Positions 1-12,589 of a stretch of DNA of 64,000 nucleotides are shown here, piece after piece (position 1 is the stretch's first letter; each line of letters begins with the position of its first letter). The position numbers were made by a program, and so were the translations under genes. The DNA is from Combretum micranthum. Lineage: Eukaryota > Streptophyta > Magnoliopsida > Myrtales > Combretaceae. The notes beneath the pieces are model-generated. The model was not told where the DNA came from. It did no database searches and was given only the letters and a program-made list of their open reading frames with translations. Where the stretch lies: positions 248,001 to 312,000 of the forward strand of contig JAMXBD010001593.1 in the NCBI GenBank assembly GCA_024138025.1. Reading direction: 5' to 3'.

Positions 1-423
1 TTGTTCCTTCTAGCTGATGGAGCTGTCTCATGGAAGAGTGGTAAGCAGTCTGTCATTGCTACTTCCACTATGGAGGCTGAATTTGTAGCATGCTTTGAAG
101 CTACAGTTCAATCGTTGTGGCTGCGCAATTTTGTTGATGGTTTAGGCATCGTTGATACCATTGCCAAACCAATGAGGATTTATTGTGATAATGCGGCAGC
201 TGTATTCTTCTCTAAGAACGATAGATACTCCAAGGGTGCCAAGCATATGGATTTAAAGTTTCTATCTGTCAAAGAAGAGGTGCAAAATCAAAGAGTTCAA
301 ATAGTGCACATTGGCACCAATGATATGATTGCGGATCCGTTGACTAAAGGACTAGCTCCTAAAACATTTATTGGCCATGTTAGTAAAATGGGAGTAGTCA
401 GGAAGTCCTTGTATATCGGATGA
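1..423 (+). CDS. Ty1/copia pol, C-terminal RNase H (partial)
   Basis: The window opens inside the last 140 codons of a Ty1/copia polyprotein. The visible motifs are the copia RNase H signatures TSTMEAEF, YCDNAAAVFF, KHMDLKFLSVKEEV and a C-terminal IADPLTK. RNase H removes the RNA strand of the RNA/DNA hybrid during reverse transcription inside the virus-like particle. The frame is open to a TGA at 421-423. The true start, and the gag, protease, integrase and RT domains, lie to the left of the window. The LTR that follows confirms that this is the 3' end of the element. No host role is expected. Confidence 0.93.
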   Translation: MFLLADGAVSWKSGKQSVIATSTMEAEFVACFEATVQSLWLRNFVDGLGIVDTIAKPMRIYCDNAAAVFFSKNDRYSKGAKHMDLKFLSVKEEVQNQRVQIVHIGTNDMIADPLTKGLAPKTFIGHVSKMGVVRKSLYIG

Positions 424-803
424 TTGGTCATACATGTATGAATTTATGTTTAGCACATTTATGTTTATTTGATACTCTAGATATCGATGTTTGTTTGGAT
501 TTTGCTTATCTATGAATCATATTTCAGTTATGCATATTTTATTATGATTATAGATATTGGGTCTTATTTTACGACATTGTGGGATAAGGTATTTTTAGGT
601 GTCTACTTTATCAAATTGTGACTGTTTGAATTGAATTGACTTGTGATACATGGAAGGAATCGGGACGTTTGTCAGGCCCGTGACCGCCATGATTCGGTCT
701 GTTTAGTTCTTACGAAGTTGTGACTTATATACGACATTATTTAAGTGAGCTCACTTTATGTTAATATGTTGTATACTTGTTATATATGAATCAAGTGGGA
801 GAA
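424..803 (+). other. Copia 3' untranslated region ending in polypurine tract
   Basis: There are 380 noncoding bases between the pol stop and the 3' LTR. The last bases (about 793-803, AAGTGGGAGAA) form the purine-rich tract that primes plus-strand DNA synthesis, placed directly before the LTR TG as in many plant copia elements. No other feature is seen. Confidence 0.8.
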
Positions 804-1389
804 TGTTAGAAATTTTAATTTCTAATTGATTCATATAATTTAAGTATTGATAATTGTTATCGTCATACACACGGTGATGATTAGTGTAGTATCTAAGAGA
901 CAATTATCGGGTGTAAATCCCTCCGTGCCAATTCGTTAAAATTTAAGTATTTTAGTGTGTTTTGTATATTAGTAAAAGTCATATCTCTTCATGAATCATT
1001 AATGGATACCTTCCATCAAGATATCCTTTCATGAAAAGTCATGTCATTTAAATTAAAAGTCATGACTCTTCGTAATGGAAGTTATATATTGGGCCATAAA
1101 AAAAAAAAAAAAAAACAACAACAACACACTACTTTTAAGGTTTGATTCAAAATCAAGAATCAATCAAGTCCTTATATCATCAAAGGGCGAATTTAAGTGA
1201 TACGGATTTGGCATAGGAAAACATATATTATTACTTGGGATATTAAATTATCGTGATGGATTCTTCAAGTAAGTTTTCTTTTCATTTTACTGTAACTTTT
1301 AATTATGCCATGATTGTTGATTTGGTTAATTTAATTGTTTTATTAGGATCCGTATTGTTAATCGCTTTCGCTTTTTTTAATGTTTAACA
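804..1389 (+). repeat. 3' LTR of the Ty1/copia element
   Basis: The repeat starts TGTTAGAAATTT directly after the polypurine tract and the best end is TGTTTAACA at 1389, giving TG...CA termini and a length of about 586 bp. It contains an A-run at about 1099-1117 followed by CAA repeats. The 5' LTR is outside the window, so the right edge and the target duplication cannot be verified. Confidence 0.72.
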
Positions 1390-1989
1390 TCTTTTATCTG
1401 AGAAACCAAAGAGTTATCATTGGACACCAGACTATTGTAAATAATAATAAAGATTTTTTTTATGCCCTATTACTAATGCGCATGTTTGTTTTATCATCTA
1501 TATATCGTTTTGACTTTATTTTTTTAAATAAATTTATTTATCAAAAGTAAATATTAATAAAAATAAATATTTTTATTTATAAAATAATAAAATAGATCAT
1601 ATATTAATATAAAAAATATAATATGAGTAACGATAAAAAACAGAACATCCAAATAGGAACACGAGAACAAGCTGATAAAACAGAATCAATGGCTGTCAAA
1701 TTTGCTCCCCAAATTTCAAAGCACGGTTGATTAAAAGTCCATCGTGGGGCCAAGGCCGGTGAACAAATGGAGCAAATTCAACCTCTAGATAGTTCATGCC
1801 ATACGAATCTTATCGTTCCAATGTGAAAACGCGTGTCCTGGCTGGGGTGTCGGTTACAGTAATATTCATTTGTTTTATCATTTTTTTTATTATTTTAATA
1901 TTATTTTTTATTATTTTTAAATAGATATTTATCTATAATTTTGTTTATAAATAAATTATGAATATAAATTTAATATAAATACGATACAT
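1390..1989. other. AT-rich intergenic stretch
   Basis: Strongly AT-rich sequence with one GC-richer patch near 1725-1860. No open frame, terminal repeat or RNA gene is recognised. Confidence 0.5.
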
Positions 1990-3545
1990 ATATTCTTACA
2001 TGCTATCTTTGCATTATTGTTGCAAGACCAAATATGAGGATTGGTACGCTAAATTTGAATCTCAAGGATGTGGTGAAAATGTAAGGACAAGTATCATCAA
2101 GACTATCCGGTATTAATTTAAAAAAAATAATAATTTCAAAAAGAAGTATAATAGTGAAATTCGCATAGGATGGTCATATCGTATAATGTTTTCATAAACT
2201 AGGAAAGTGAAATAAAAGTCATTAATACTGTCCTAAAATAATATAAGCTTTCATCACGAGAATAAACGGTTAAACCATTTAATGAATTTGCCAAATATAT
2301 TTTCACTTGTGCTCTGCTTTATGAATTAGAAGATTAAATTAGTTAATCTATTCATGAATTAAAGAACAAATTCTTTAATTTTTGTACGTTTGATTTGGAG
2401 TGAAATAAATTTAAAAGAATTAATTTAATTCCATCACTATAGACATGGGGCAGGATATACTGATCCTTAAAAACAAATATATATGAATAATATATATATT
2501 TGTTATCCATTCTTCCATTTAAATTAAATTTTATTAGTCGTAATGTATGTTTTTTAGCTTGGCTATCTTCCTTAGTAAAACTCGATCACCCAAGAATTCA
2601 ATCATTCGAATAGGTAAAACACATGCCAATCCTCATAGTTCCCATGGGAAAACACTGTCCAGGTCGCTTGCTAGGGAAAGCTTTGATGATTGGATTGGAT
2701 TGGCAGTGGTTATGTTGAAAACATATGATACGTGTTATTTTTACATGATTGATGCAAGAACAAATGGGAGAATTAGTACGCTAAATTTCAATATCATGGA
2801 TGTGGTCGAAATTTAAAGATATACGTAATATCAAGACCGTCCTGGATTAATTTACAACGAAAAAAAATGCAAAAGGAGTATAGTAATAAATTTTAGATAG
2901 GATGGTCATACCATTCAATATTTTCATAAACTACAAAAGTGAAATAAACGTGATTAATGTTGTCTTAACATGCTGTCGGTGTGTAAAACCATATGAAACT
3001 GGCATATATGAGATTATGGGTCTGTTTCAATTTTTTAATTTTTATATGAATTTTATTTATATTTAACCTATATTTATATGATCTGTTTAATATATTTAAC
3101 GGTAAAAATATCTATTTTATCTGAATTTATTTTTTGATAAATATCTGTTGAAAAACAATAAAATAATAAGATGTCAAAATAGAGAAAAAAAAAAAAAAAA
3201 AAAACGAAACCATCATAGCCTAAATGGGCCAAATCATTTAATGGATTTTCCAAATATATTTTCACTTGCGCCTTACTGCAATGGATTGGTAGGTTAAACT
3301 GTTTATTCCATTAAGGAAATAAAAAATTAATAATTTTTGTGCATTTGCTCTCGAGTGAAATTAAATTTGATCCCATCGCTGTAGACATTGAAAGGATATA
3401 GTGATCTTTAAAAAAATTTAATCATAAAAATTCATTTAAATTGAATTTATTAGTTCTAATGTATGTTTCCATACTCACTTGAGTTTCTTAGTAGAGCTCA
3501 GAAACCTAAGAATTCATTGGTACATGAAAAACTCATGATTTCCTA
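1990..3545. repeat. Old diverged tandem duplication, two units
   Basis: Unit 1 (about 1990-2645) and unit 2 (about 2728-3545) share a series of matching blocks in the same order: GTACGCTAAATTT (2044 and 2775), AGGATGGTCATA (2168 and 2898), TTTTCATAAACTA, CCAAATATATTTTCACTTG (2290 and 3250), and AAGAATTCA near both ends. Unit 2 has roughly 200-250 extra bases at about 2970-3225, including a poly-A run. No coding capacity is kept in either unit. Edges are approximate because the copies are well diverged. Confidence 0.6.
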
Positions 3546-4586
3546 TCTCAGCCGGAAAGGAAGGAAACAAATACTTGCCCATAAATTTTATTATTACTAT
3601 TATTATCTTTTTTTTTTTTTCTCACCAAGATTTCATGTGTAAACCCAAAGCCACGCAGCCTCGTTCTAATATAGTTACAATCTCATTAGAATTTTATACC
3701 AAACTTTAAGAAGTCTATGACTCAATGCACAGTAGTTCCGAATTTCCGACCAACTTATTAGGGTGTCACCAAACTCCATTGCATAAGTGGCCGCAATTAG
3801 AGATGTGACTTGACTGATTGATATAAGACTAAAATCCTTAGACTTTTGGAACTGCTTAGGAAAAAAATTTGTAGCCCTATAGGGTTTGGAGTCGGGTCAC
3901 AAGTAATAATTATGACTCGATAGGAAACTCGATGAAATAGATTATAATAAAATATAAAATAAAAATAATTATAAAAAATCAATTCAAACTAAAAAAAAAA
4001 AAAAAAAAAAAGAGTCCTATAAACAAAATCTCTTGAGACATAATTTTAGTAGAAGTAATTATATAGACTACATAACTTGATCATATTGTTATAGTTCAAT
4101 TAAATGTTTGAACAATCCATGCATGCATGCATAATTTCTAAATTATGTTACCTTCATAGGACATATTAGTCTCGATTTTGTGATGCATGCTACAAATATT
4201 ATCTAACACAATTTCACCCCCTTTTTTCAATGGAAATAAGCAAGAAGATTAAATGAGTGATTTATATATTCTACACCTTTACTTAAATCATTTAAAAAAT
4301 CATATAGGGGTGGGTTTGAGAATGATAATAAAAACCCTATAGGGTTTTGGGTCATGTTTGAAAGTCCCTATAGAGAATCGAGTCGAATTCATGTGTTATA
4401 TGACATGTTCCGAACCCATCCTAATTCCAATATTATTGAAATTGTGTTCACTTGGCACGATACGTTCTTTCCTCTTAGTGTCGTTAAACACATCATTTCT
4501 ATATTCCCATTTTTTGTGGTTAGATCTAGTCAAAGACTCAAAGGGAGTATAAATGAAATAGAATATAAAAATGTCGACAAAGATTC
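3546..4586. other. AT-rich noncoding DNA with palindromic repeat
   Basis: No gene is seen. The stretch holds two poly-A/T runs (3609-3620 and 3990-4010) and two CCCTATAGGG-centred palindromes, at 3884-3893 and, as a perfect 18-mer AAAACCCTATAGGGTTTT, at 4331-4348. Related CCCTATAAGG sequences recur at about 6265 and 6972, suggesting fragments of one dispersed repeat family. Confidence 0.5.
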
Positions 4587-5349
4587 TGTAAGCAGACTTA
4601 CAATTTTATATATTGAAAGACTTACCTATTGTTAATTGGTTGAGGGGATTTACTTGGATTCAACGGTCAGATTTGTTGGAAAGATTTGGAGTTTTGGAAG
4701 AGAAAAAGTTGAAAAGATAGCATTAAATTTGGGAAGTTCAAAAGATAGCATTCAATTTGGGAATAAATGGGTTTAAATGCAGTTGAAAAGAGATGAAAAT
4801 ATTTATTGCTTCAAGGAATGATGAGATGGGAGGATTGAATGTAGTTAAATATCTATTACTGATATTTGTGGGAAAGGAAATTTGGAAAGTGATATGCTAT
4901 TAATATGAAGTAAATATGGAAGCATGATAGTTTGGAATTTAATTTTTCGATGCATGAAGTTGCTTGGCATATTTGGATGGAACTTAAGAATCAAAGAGTA
5001 ATTTGTAAGAACATATGACATGGCTACATTTATGGAGGTCATTTTATTGGCTATATTCATGGGGACAAAAGCACTCAGAGGAGCAGATCATTTAGATATA
5101 CTAAGGCGACATGCGCAACTAGAGTGGTGTTGAAAATTTGCACACCACAATTAATTTTATGCAATAAGGATAGTTGTAGCATCAACGCATGAATTTTACT
5201 TAATGACCCAACTCCAGCAAATGAAGTCTTCAACCTTATGAAGGCACTTGATAACATCATGCACCGAGTATTGGCTAAAATATGCATAAATGTAGCTAAT
5301 GCCCAAAATACTTGAATTCCGTCCAAAAAATTTTGGTCAGGGGGTAAAA

Positions 5350-5990
5350 TGTAAGTAGGCTTATAATTTTATACATTATAATTTAATTATTAAGCTTGAC
5401 TCGTGGGCTAAGTTTTAGGGCCCAGCTAGCCTGATTTGATCTTTGGGATGGCTTGGAGAGATTTGGCTTGGTGGGCTCGGAATAAGGATCGTTGGACCAG
5501 TCTACCGCATCCAACCTTTCCTAGGTAGGCTCCTATACACACAGGAGATGACTGTTGTCCTTAGCCCATGAAGAGCTTATTTAGGATAAACATGAAATGA
5601 GTTTACTCCATCTCATCCATCAATCACTGAGGTAATCTGACGGTCGTCATCTATGCCAAGTGCCTATAAATACTTAGTCATTCTTCTTCATTTGCAACTT
5701 TCAGAGAGAGATGAAAAACAACATTCTATAGAGGAGGCTTTACTCAGAAAGATCAATCAAGGTAACTTAAGCAAAATTCCATCTCAACTACTCAAAAACT
5801 ATAAGGTTGACGCGCGAGGTCTATGTAAGCTCCCTTACCTGTCACTTGTGCATTTGAGACCTAAGACTGTCTGTTCCTCCTCCCCTGTCATTCTCTCTAA
5901 GCCATTTCGTCAGCAAGTGTCATCCTCAACAACATTCCAAAGTCACGTGCCAGACGCGAGACACGTGACACGTATGTGACTATAATAGCA
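5350..5990 (+). repeat. Possible LTR fragment (Ty3/gypsy-like), unpaired
   Basis: A purine-rich CAGGGGGTAAA (5337-5347) is followed by TGTAAGTAGG, as at a polypurine tract/LTR junction. Downstream is a TATA-like TATAAATA (5665-5672), a TC-rich leader and an R/U5-like segment. No second copy or primer-binding site was found, and the right edge is uncertain. The first 29 bases resemble 4587-4615, which could be a remnant of the partner. Confidence 0.3.
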
Positions 5991-7328
5991 GGAATCCTCA
6001 TCTACAGATGCCAATCGAGTATTAAAAACTTTTATGACCTCCTTAGCTAAATAATTCCAAGTCAAAGAAAATTATAGGATACAACAGTGAAGAAACCTAT
6101 TATGTTGATTTGTAATTATATAAATGGAATCAAATAATTATTATATAGTTTAAATAAAATTAGAAATTAATTAAAGTGTAACTAATAATAAGAATCTCTC
6201 CAACAATAAGGCATGCAATCGAGTGGGTGATTATAAGATATATAACATGTCTAATCACGGAAAACCCTATAAGGTTTTACTCTATGGGGTTTTGAGATAA
6301 GGTTTGGTAAAAAATTTATAACTCTATAGGCTTTCACAATAAGTCAAGAATCACAACAATGACCCAATGGAAAACCCAACCCACCATGATTTAATATAAG
6401 TTAAAGTAAAATAATATGATAAAAATTTAGGTTTTAGTAAAAGTAAAACAAAAAAGGAAAGAAAAAAACATGATATGCATTTTATTATCCATTCTCTTTC
6501 ATGCCATAGGATTTATTATCAAAGGCAAACGTTTGTGATTTGAGTCTAATCATCTAAGCTACTTTAGTAAGATTGTTAACATTTACAAAAAGTGCATTTG
6601 TTAAACCCTACACAGCTATTAAATGTATTAAGCCATTGTGTTATCTAAACCTAAGAGTTTGATGTAAGGTGATGAAGAAAATTTTTGGAAGCTCAGGAAG
6701 GCAAAACCATATTCTGGGGAATCAAACACTTGATTGAAATTTTGAATTATTTTGCACAATTTGAAAATACATTACCATCGAGGAAAAATTTAAGCTAGTG
6801 GATGAGGATCTTTTTTACTACACTGGAGTAAATAGTAATCAATTTTTCAAAGAGATAATAAATCAATAAAATCATTTTTTTTGCTTTTTATATAACTATT
6901 AATATAGCTCTTTTGTTTCTTTAGATAAGAATGACAATAAGGTCAACAAGGTAAGGCAAGTCAAGACTAAAACCCTATAAGGATAAGTTTGGGTGTTGCT
7001 AAAAAAACAACTATAAGGTCATGGATCAGAGTAGGTTTTAGTCTAATATGCCCCATGCTAGAAATTCTTAGTTGCATCCATACTAGCAATCAAGTGCCAT
7101 CTCTCTAGTAGTCAAGAGTTTATACCCCCATTAAGGGGGTTCATTCCACACAACGAACAATACATACCTGCCGTACACCTTTTGAACCCCTTAATACACA
7201 AATTATCCGTTAAAACCATAACCTTAAAATTATTAATTGATCCATATACCAAATGAAAATCAAACCTCCATGAACCTTAAAAACAACTAACTAATCATTA
7301 CCATCCAAAAACCCTAACAAACATATTA
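5991..7328. other. Non-genic AT-rich DNA
   Basis: No convincing open frame or terminal repeat. It contains further ACCCTATAAGG-type repeat fragments near 6265-6410 and 6940-7060. It ends at the TG of the element A 5' LTR. Confidence 0.5.
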
Positions 7329-10315
7329 TGTAAACGCCCGAATTTTTCATAATTTAAGAAAATAGTTCTAGAATTAAAATACCAAATCGAAACCCTAAAA
7401 TGCTGACCCAAGTTAAAACCAAACACCTAAACAGTAGTAAACATGGGATTTCATGGCATCAAGAAAAGAGAATCTTAAGAAAAACAAATAGGAAATTCAA
7501 TAATCATTTGACTCAAAACCCAAACATGAGACAATTCATCTATCCGATCCTAATATAAACTCCTCAGTTTCTAGGGTAAAGTTGGATCAAACCCTAACCC
7601 TAGTCAAACCGGAGTTTCAAAAGTCAACAAAGATCAAGACAATCTAGAGTTTCAACTTCGGCAATCCCGTGCTCGAAACCAGAGAACAATAGAAATAAGT
7701 TAATGATGGATTATAGTTCAGAATAATATAAGATAGCTTAAAAAGGTCAGATTTTCAAAATTCGATTCGTTTTCAACCTGAATGGGATCAGTTCGAAAAA
7801 CATGGCTCGATGCTCGAAATAGTAAAAATATTCTAATAACACCAAAGAATTGTAATTATACAAGGATTTCAAAAATATTAGTTTCATAATTTTTCGATAA
7901 CTATAAATATTAGATATACTCGTTTACACGTATTTTTATTACTACCAGTAATTTATTAGTCTTGTTACTATTCATTATCCTATTCACAAAATTTATCTAT
8001 CTCTACTTTTTGGTACACCTATTCTTACAACCTATATCATATTTCTTACAATTTTCTTTTCCCATAAAAATTCTACACCACATATTACTAAACTTCTTGA
8101 TATTTTTCTTCTAAAATTAATTTTAATTACTTTCTTTCATGCCATCAATTTTCTTTTCTTCTTCATTTATTTAATTAACTACAATTTCTCCAACTTTTCC
8201 ATAAATACCATCCTCCTCCATTCTTCTCACACTTTTCATACACATAACAAAACTCTCGCAAAATTTCTCCACAACTTCTCTCTCCATAAATTCTCTACAA
8301 AAACTTCTTCCATTCAATCTTTCCAAATTCTTCACTACACATAACCATCTACCATTCCTTACTACTCACATAATACTACATCATCTATTATCTTCATTCA
8401 CTAAAAAACACTCTTGGGTAAATTACCATCATTCTTTACCTATGTCATGTAATTTAACATAACCATGTGTGTGTTTCCTAAACAAATAATTGTTATGGAA
8501 GCAACATTATGTTCATGTTCATGAACAAATATTATTTTATTATTTATGATTGTTTATTGTTATTGTTATGTTATTATGTTGTTGTTATTATCTAATCTAA
8601 CTCTATATGTTAGTAAATATATTTATGTATAAATATTTCCTAGAGCATATGAGCTCTAACATAATATTTATTTATTTATTCATGCTTTGCAATTTATTTA
8701 TTTACTTGTTTCATGCAATTTATTAAGACTAGTCTTTCTAGTTTAGACTTGTCTTTAAAGTTAAAACGATTTTTTTTTCTTTTCTTTTCTTGTCTTTCTT
8801 GGGGACTAGTCTATTCTTAGTCCAAGAAGCCTTGATAAAGCTAAGGCTCTCAATACTTGACGGATATCTTGATGAAGCTAAGGTTTCAATACATGACATA
8901 TTATTATGTTTATTTGCTTATATATTTCTTTCTATCTTATTATGTATTATTCTTAATTTTTCATTGCTAGATAATCATATTCATGCATGATTAGAAGGTT
9001 GTTGTCTAAATAAAAACAAAAAAAGGGTTCTTTCTTAAATAAAGAAAACTAAGCTAAATTTTCTTAATAAAGGATTTTTCAACAAGAGATCTAAGTATTG
9101 TTTTTAATAAATTCTTAAGCTTAGATAAGCTAATCATAAATTTTAAAATATTAGTAATGAAGACTTCTTCAAATAATAAAAAGAACTCTTTTCTTTTATA
9201 AATTGGAACTATACTCTACAAAAATATAAATTTTTTAGCATCAAACTTAAGATTTTAACCAATCATATCTTTAATAAAACTTGAATAAGTTCATTAGACT
9301 TTGAAAATCATTACTAAGTAAGTTTCTAAGAATTAATTTTTAAATTTTGTTATTCTCTTTATAAGTTGAAATGAAATTTTGATAAATTCTAATGTTCATA
9401 ATTCTTCATTATGAAAGCTTTCATATAAACTTATCTAAAAGGATTATGCCTCCACTTGTTAAATATTAAGAATAAAATAAGCTTTTCAAATCAAGGTAAA
9501 ATCAACTTACTATTTTAAGAAACCCACTTAGAGAAACAAAATTTGCCAAGAAAGTGAAGTTTTAAAAAGGTAAACTTATTTTCAAAAGAAATATAAGAAT
9601 ACAAAAATAAGAGGAAAACATTTATTTATCACAACTCCAAATATTAGATAACACCAACAACTTAAGAAAAATCTTAAAAACATTATTTTTCAATCACTAG
9701 AAATAAAGTTAGTAGATAACTTAAAGGACCAAATCTTTGGAAATTAATTTACCTTTGAATGTTAGGAAATGAAATTATAATGTGAGAACACTTATCTATA
9801 ACAACTCAAGAATTTTTTTTTCTTGTAACAATATAAAAAGGAAAAATTTCAAAGTTTCCATCTTTTAAAAAATCTTAAAGATAAATTGTTTTGTGAAAAA
9901 TCAATGATGAGATAATACAGCAAAAATCATGCATACAATATGAGTATATACATTTGTTCAAAGGATTTTTCAGCTATACAAATATCCATGTATTTTTTTA
10001 AGGGTTTTTGGATAAAGAAAAGTTGGAAAAAATGTATTTTTAAAAGCTAGGAAATTGGTAATTAATCTATACCATGTTGTTTTGCAATTCAAATGACTTT
10101 TTATGATAAAAATAACCTTAAAAATAGATAGATCTTTTCGAGTGAGTAGAAAACAATATATAATATGCAAAATTCCGAGTTAAAAGGAGCAAGTTATGGC
10201 CATTTTAAGTTGGAATTTCTTTCGATTCAAATTTTAACACAAATAATATAATAGAGTTAGAAAGTTCAAGTAGAAATTCCATGAAATACTCATTCCGAGT
10301 ATTTCCTTCATTTAG

Positions 10316-10385
10316 GTAACAAAGCTTGGGAGGATCCGTATTCAAAGGACTATTACGAGTAAAGATTTGTAGCAAGGATGGCCGA
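10316..10385 (+). promoter_or_regulatory. LTR A exon-like island with splice-like borders
   Basis: TTCATTTAG ends at 10315 (acceptor-like) and GTGAGT starts at 10386 (donor-like). The 70 bases between overlap the micro-ORF ATG GCC GAG TGA at 10378-10389. The same arrangement is present in the other LTRs of this family in the window. Confidence 0.55.
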
Positions 10386-10862
10386 GTGAGTTTATCTCCT
10401 GCTTTTACATACTTGTTTGTGCTTATAGCTAGAAGCATTAGAAGTAGGAGAAGAAGAAAATGGATTATGCATGATAACATTTGTTGAAAGTATACTAAGC
10501 ATATCGAGGCATGAATTATTGTTAATTAAGTTGTGTTTTACTATCATGATGGAATGATTGCAAATTTTATGGTTACCTTTAAATTACTTTAATCATAAAT
10601 TACAAGTTATATTAATTGATTCGTACATATCACGTAGTTAGCTTCATTTTATTAGCTACTGTACTTGATGGGATAAGAGTATAGTAGTGGGGTTTACAGG
10701 AACCCGTAAGTCTACAAGATAGGTGATTAGGAGTCGGAAAGAACTATTTCAGGATGAGCGAGTAGGAGCTAGAAATAAACTACATAAGTTGAATTTCAAA
10801 GATGAGTTTTAGAGAGCCTGAAACACCTAACCACCGAATGGAGGGGTAAATCCATTCAAAAT

Positions 10863-10885
10863 ATATGATTTCCAGTAGATCATAT
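10863..10885 (+). promoter_or_regulatory. LTR A conserved hairpin
   Basis: ATATGAT (10863-10869) pairs with ATCATAT (10879-10885) around a 9-nt loop beginning TTCC. It follows the conserved GGAGGGGTAAATCC. Equivalent hairpins with different stem sequence occur in A', F, B, C and the solo LTR. Confidence 0.55.
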
Positions 10886-11451
10886 GTATTGCTTGCTCAC
10901 TTTCTTGATGCATTCATATGCTTGTTTAATAACTTATTTAAATCTATTGTTACAAGTATGTTAAATCAGGAATATTATCACTAAGCTAGTTGTGCTTATA
11001 CCCCAATAGACTTTTATTGATATAGGATCAATATCTCTTTTGCTCGAAGACTTCATGAACCCAAGTGGATTATGTTTTGGGAAGCTCTTATGAATCTTTT
11101 GAAAATCATAGAATAGATTTCATTTAATGTCTTTTAGTTCTAGTATTTTTCCCGTATGTAAAAGACTAAGATGATATTATGATCTTTAGAGATTTATCGG
11201 GGGAATGACCCTAAAATGATGTAAGGAATATATTTTTATAATGTTGACGATATATATTTATTTGGATTTCTTGTATGCTATATTTCCTATCAAGTACTAT
11301 TCATCCTATCAGTGTCTCCTATTATTGTGATAGATGCCTTACATATAGTATTGAAGCTTTCACATGACGTCGAGAAGTCATTCTTAAGTTTTAATACCGT
11401 ATGTGGCGGATTGTCAAGTCTAGGGTGCCCTTTGGGGCATGATAGTGTAAG

Positions 11452-11463
11452 TGGTATCAGAGC
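11452..11463 (+). other. Primer-binding site of element A
   Basis: TGGTATCAGAGC, complementary to the 3' end of plant initiator methionine tRNA, lies 7 bases after the LTR end. It fixes the direction of element A as +. Confidence 0.9.
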
Positions 11464-12589
11464 ATCAAGGTTATGGATGAAAACCATAAGTTTAGAAATA
11501 GAAGTCTTAGAGAACTGATAAGCTTAAGAATAAATCATGAGAATGTTAGGGAGATTCTTGTGAGTTATTAATATCTAGATAGAAGATTAGTAGAGGAAAA
11601 GATAGATAGATTTTTCATCACAAGATAGACGAACCATAGGAGGAGTAAAGGAAAAACCTAAGAATCCTATGAGACTTCCCTGTTTGATAAGACAAAAACA
11701 ATTTAGGAAGTCCTAGAATCGTAGCGATAGGATCGTATGATGTCGGGTGGGAAAATCGCGTATTTCACGACCACGCCAAAAACATAAGTGTAGAACTAGT
11801 TTATGACCTTAAATAAACTCGCAAGTCATTTTTAATCACAAGAAAATATCACCGTTATAAGAAATCAAATTTTCTTGCTTTTGAATAAAGAAACCGATAA
11901 AAGGCTATAGGGCCTAATTTTAACGCCGAGTATACCCATCGGCGTGGCAGAAGACTAAGACTCCCACCTCCACTACCAAAGGATGAAGTAGGAACTCCAA
12001 GGAAGGAAGTTGTAACCAAGCACGAGTTCGTGAGTGCAAGAAGAGGATGTCAAGTCAAGAAGAAAGCGTAACATTTACCCAAAGCATAGCACCTTAGTTA
12101 ACTAAATTAGGAATAACTAAAAGAAGTAGTTAAGTATCTAGAAGATGGCAAGTAAATTGATTATTCCCCTAATATGAATTCCTTGTATTATTATATGATA
12201 TTTATGCTATGCCTTTTTCCTCAAATAAATTTCTTAAAAGACGTCCTATTTTGTGATTTTATGAAGTTCTACTTTGAAAATTCTTGATTGCTTACCAACT
12301 TTTGTTGAGTGTCTTTTATATGATTTATTTCCATGAGTTGAATTTCAATTATAATTCCTAATATTTTATGTTTCAGTTTTCCATGATTTCATTAAATAAA
12401 ATATCCTTTTATGGCTATTTGAATTTTATTTATTATGCTTTTTATTACGTAAATTTCTATATTTAATTTCAATCATTATGGTTATTCTATATTTCCGTTA
12501 AATATCGCGATAAAACTTAATAAGTTAAGAGAAAAGATGAACTCATGTAATTAAAATATTTAAACAGCCGAACTCGAAGAGGATGAAAT
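11464..12589 (+). other. Element A leader between PBS and gag
   Basis: About 1.1 kb without a long open frame. A lysine/arginine-rich reading stretch near 11950-12080 may be a broken coding remnant, but nothing is recognisable. Confidence 0.45.

Larger units (their letters stand above)
7329..11444 (+). repeat. Element A: 5' LTR (Tekay-like Ty3/gypsy), 4.1 kb
   Basis: It begins TGTAAACGCCCGAA and ends TTTGGGGCATGATA, six to seven bases before an initiator-Met primer-binding site, so it is a 5' LTR. The length of 4116 bp is close to that of the A' LTR (4114 bp once nested D and one target duplication are removed) and similar to B (4033 bp). A TATA-like ATAAATA lies at 8201. Inside are an acceptor/exon/donor-like island (10316-10385), a hairpin (10863-10885) and paired short repeats (about 8828-8905). 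The usual terminal CA is TA here, in line with age. Confidence 0.88.

Noticed and set aside
7590..7612. Telomere-like AACCCTAACCCTAG
   Set aside because: Only about two units inside the A-family LTR, and repeated at the same place in A' (49790); not a telomeric array.
11312..11518. Short open frame spanning the A LTR end and PBS
   Set aside because: It crosses the LTR/PBS boundary, has no motif, and overlaps another open frame on the opposite strand; chance.
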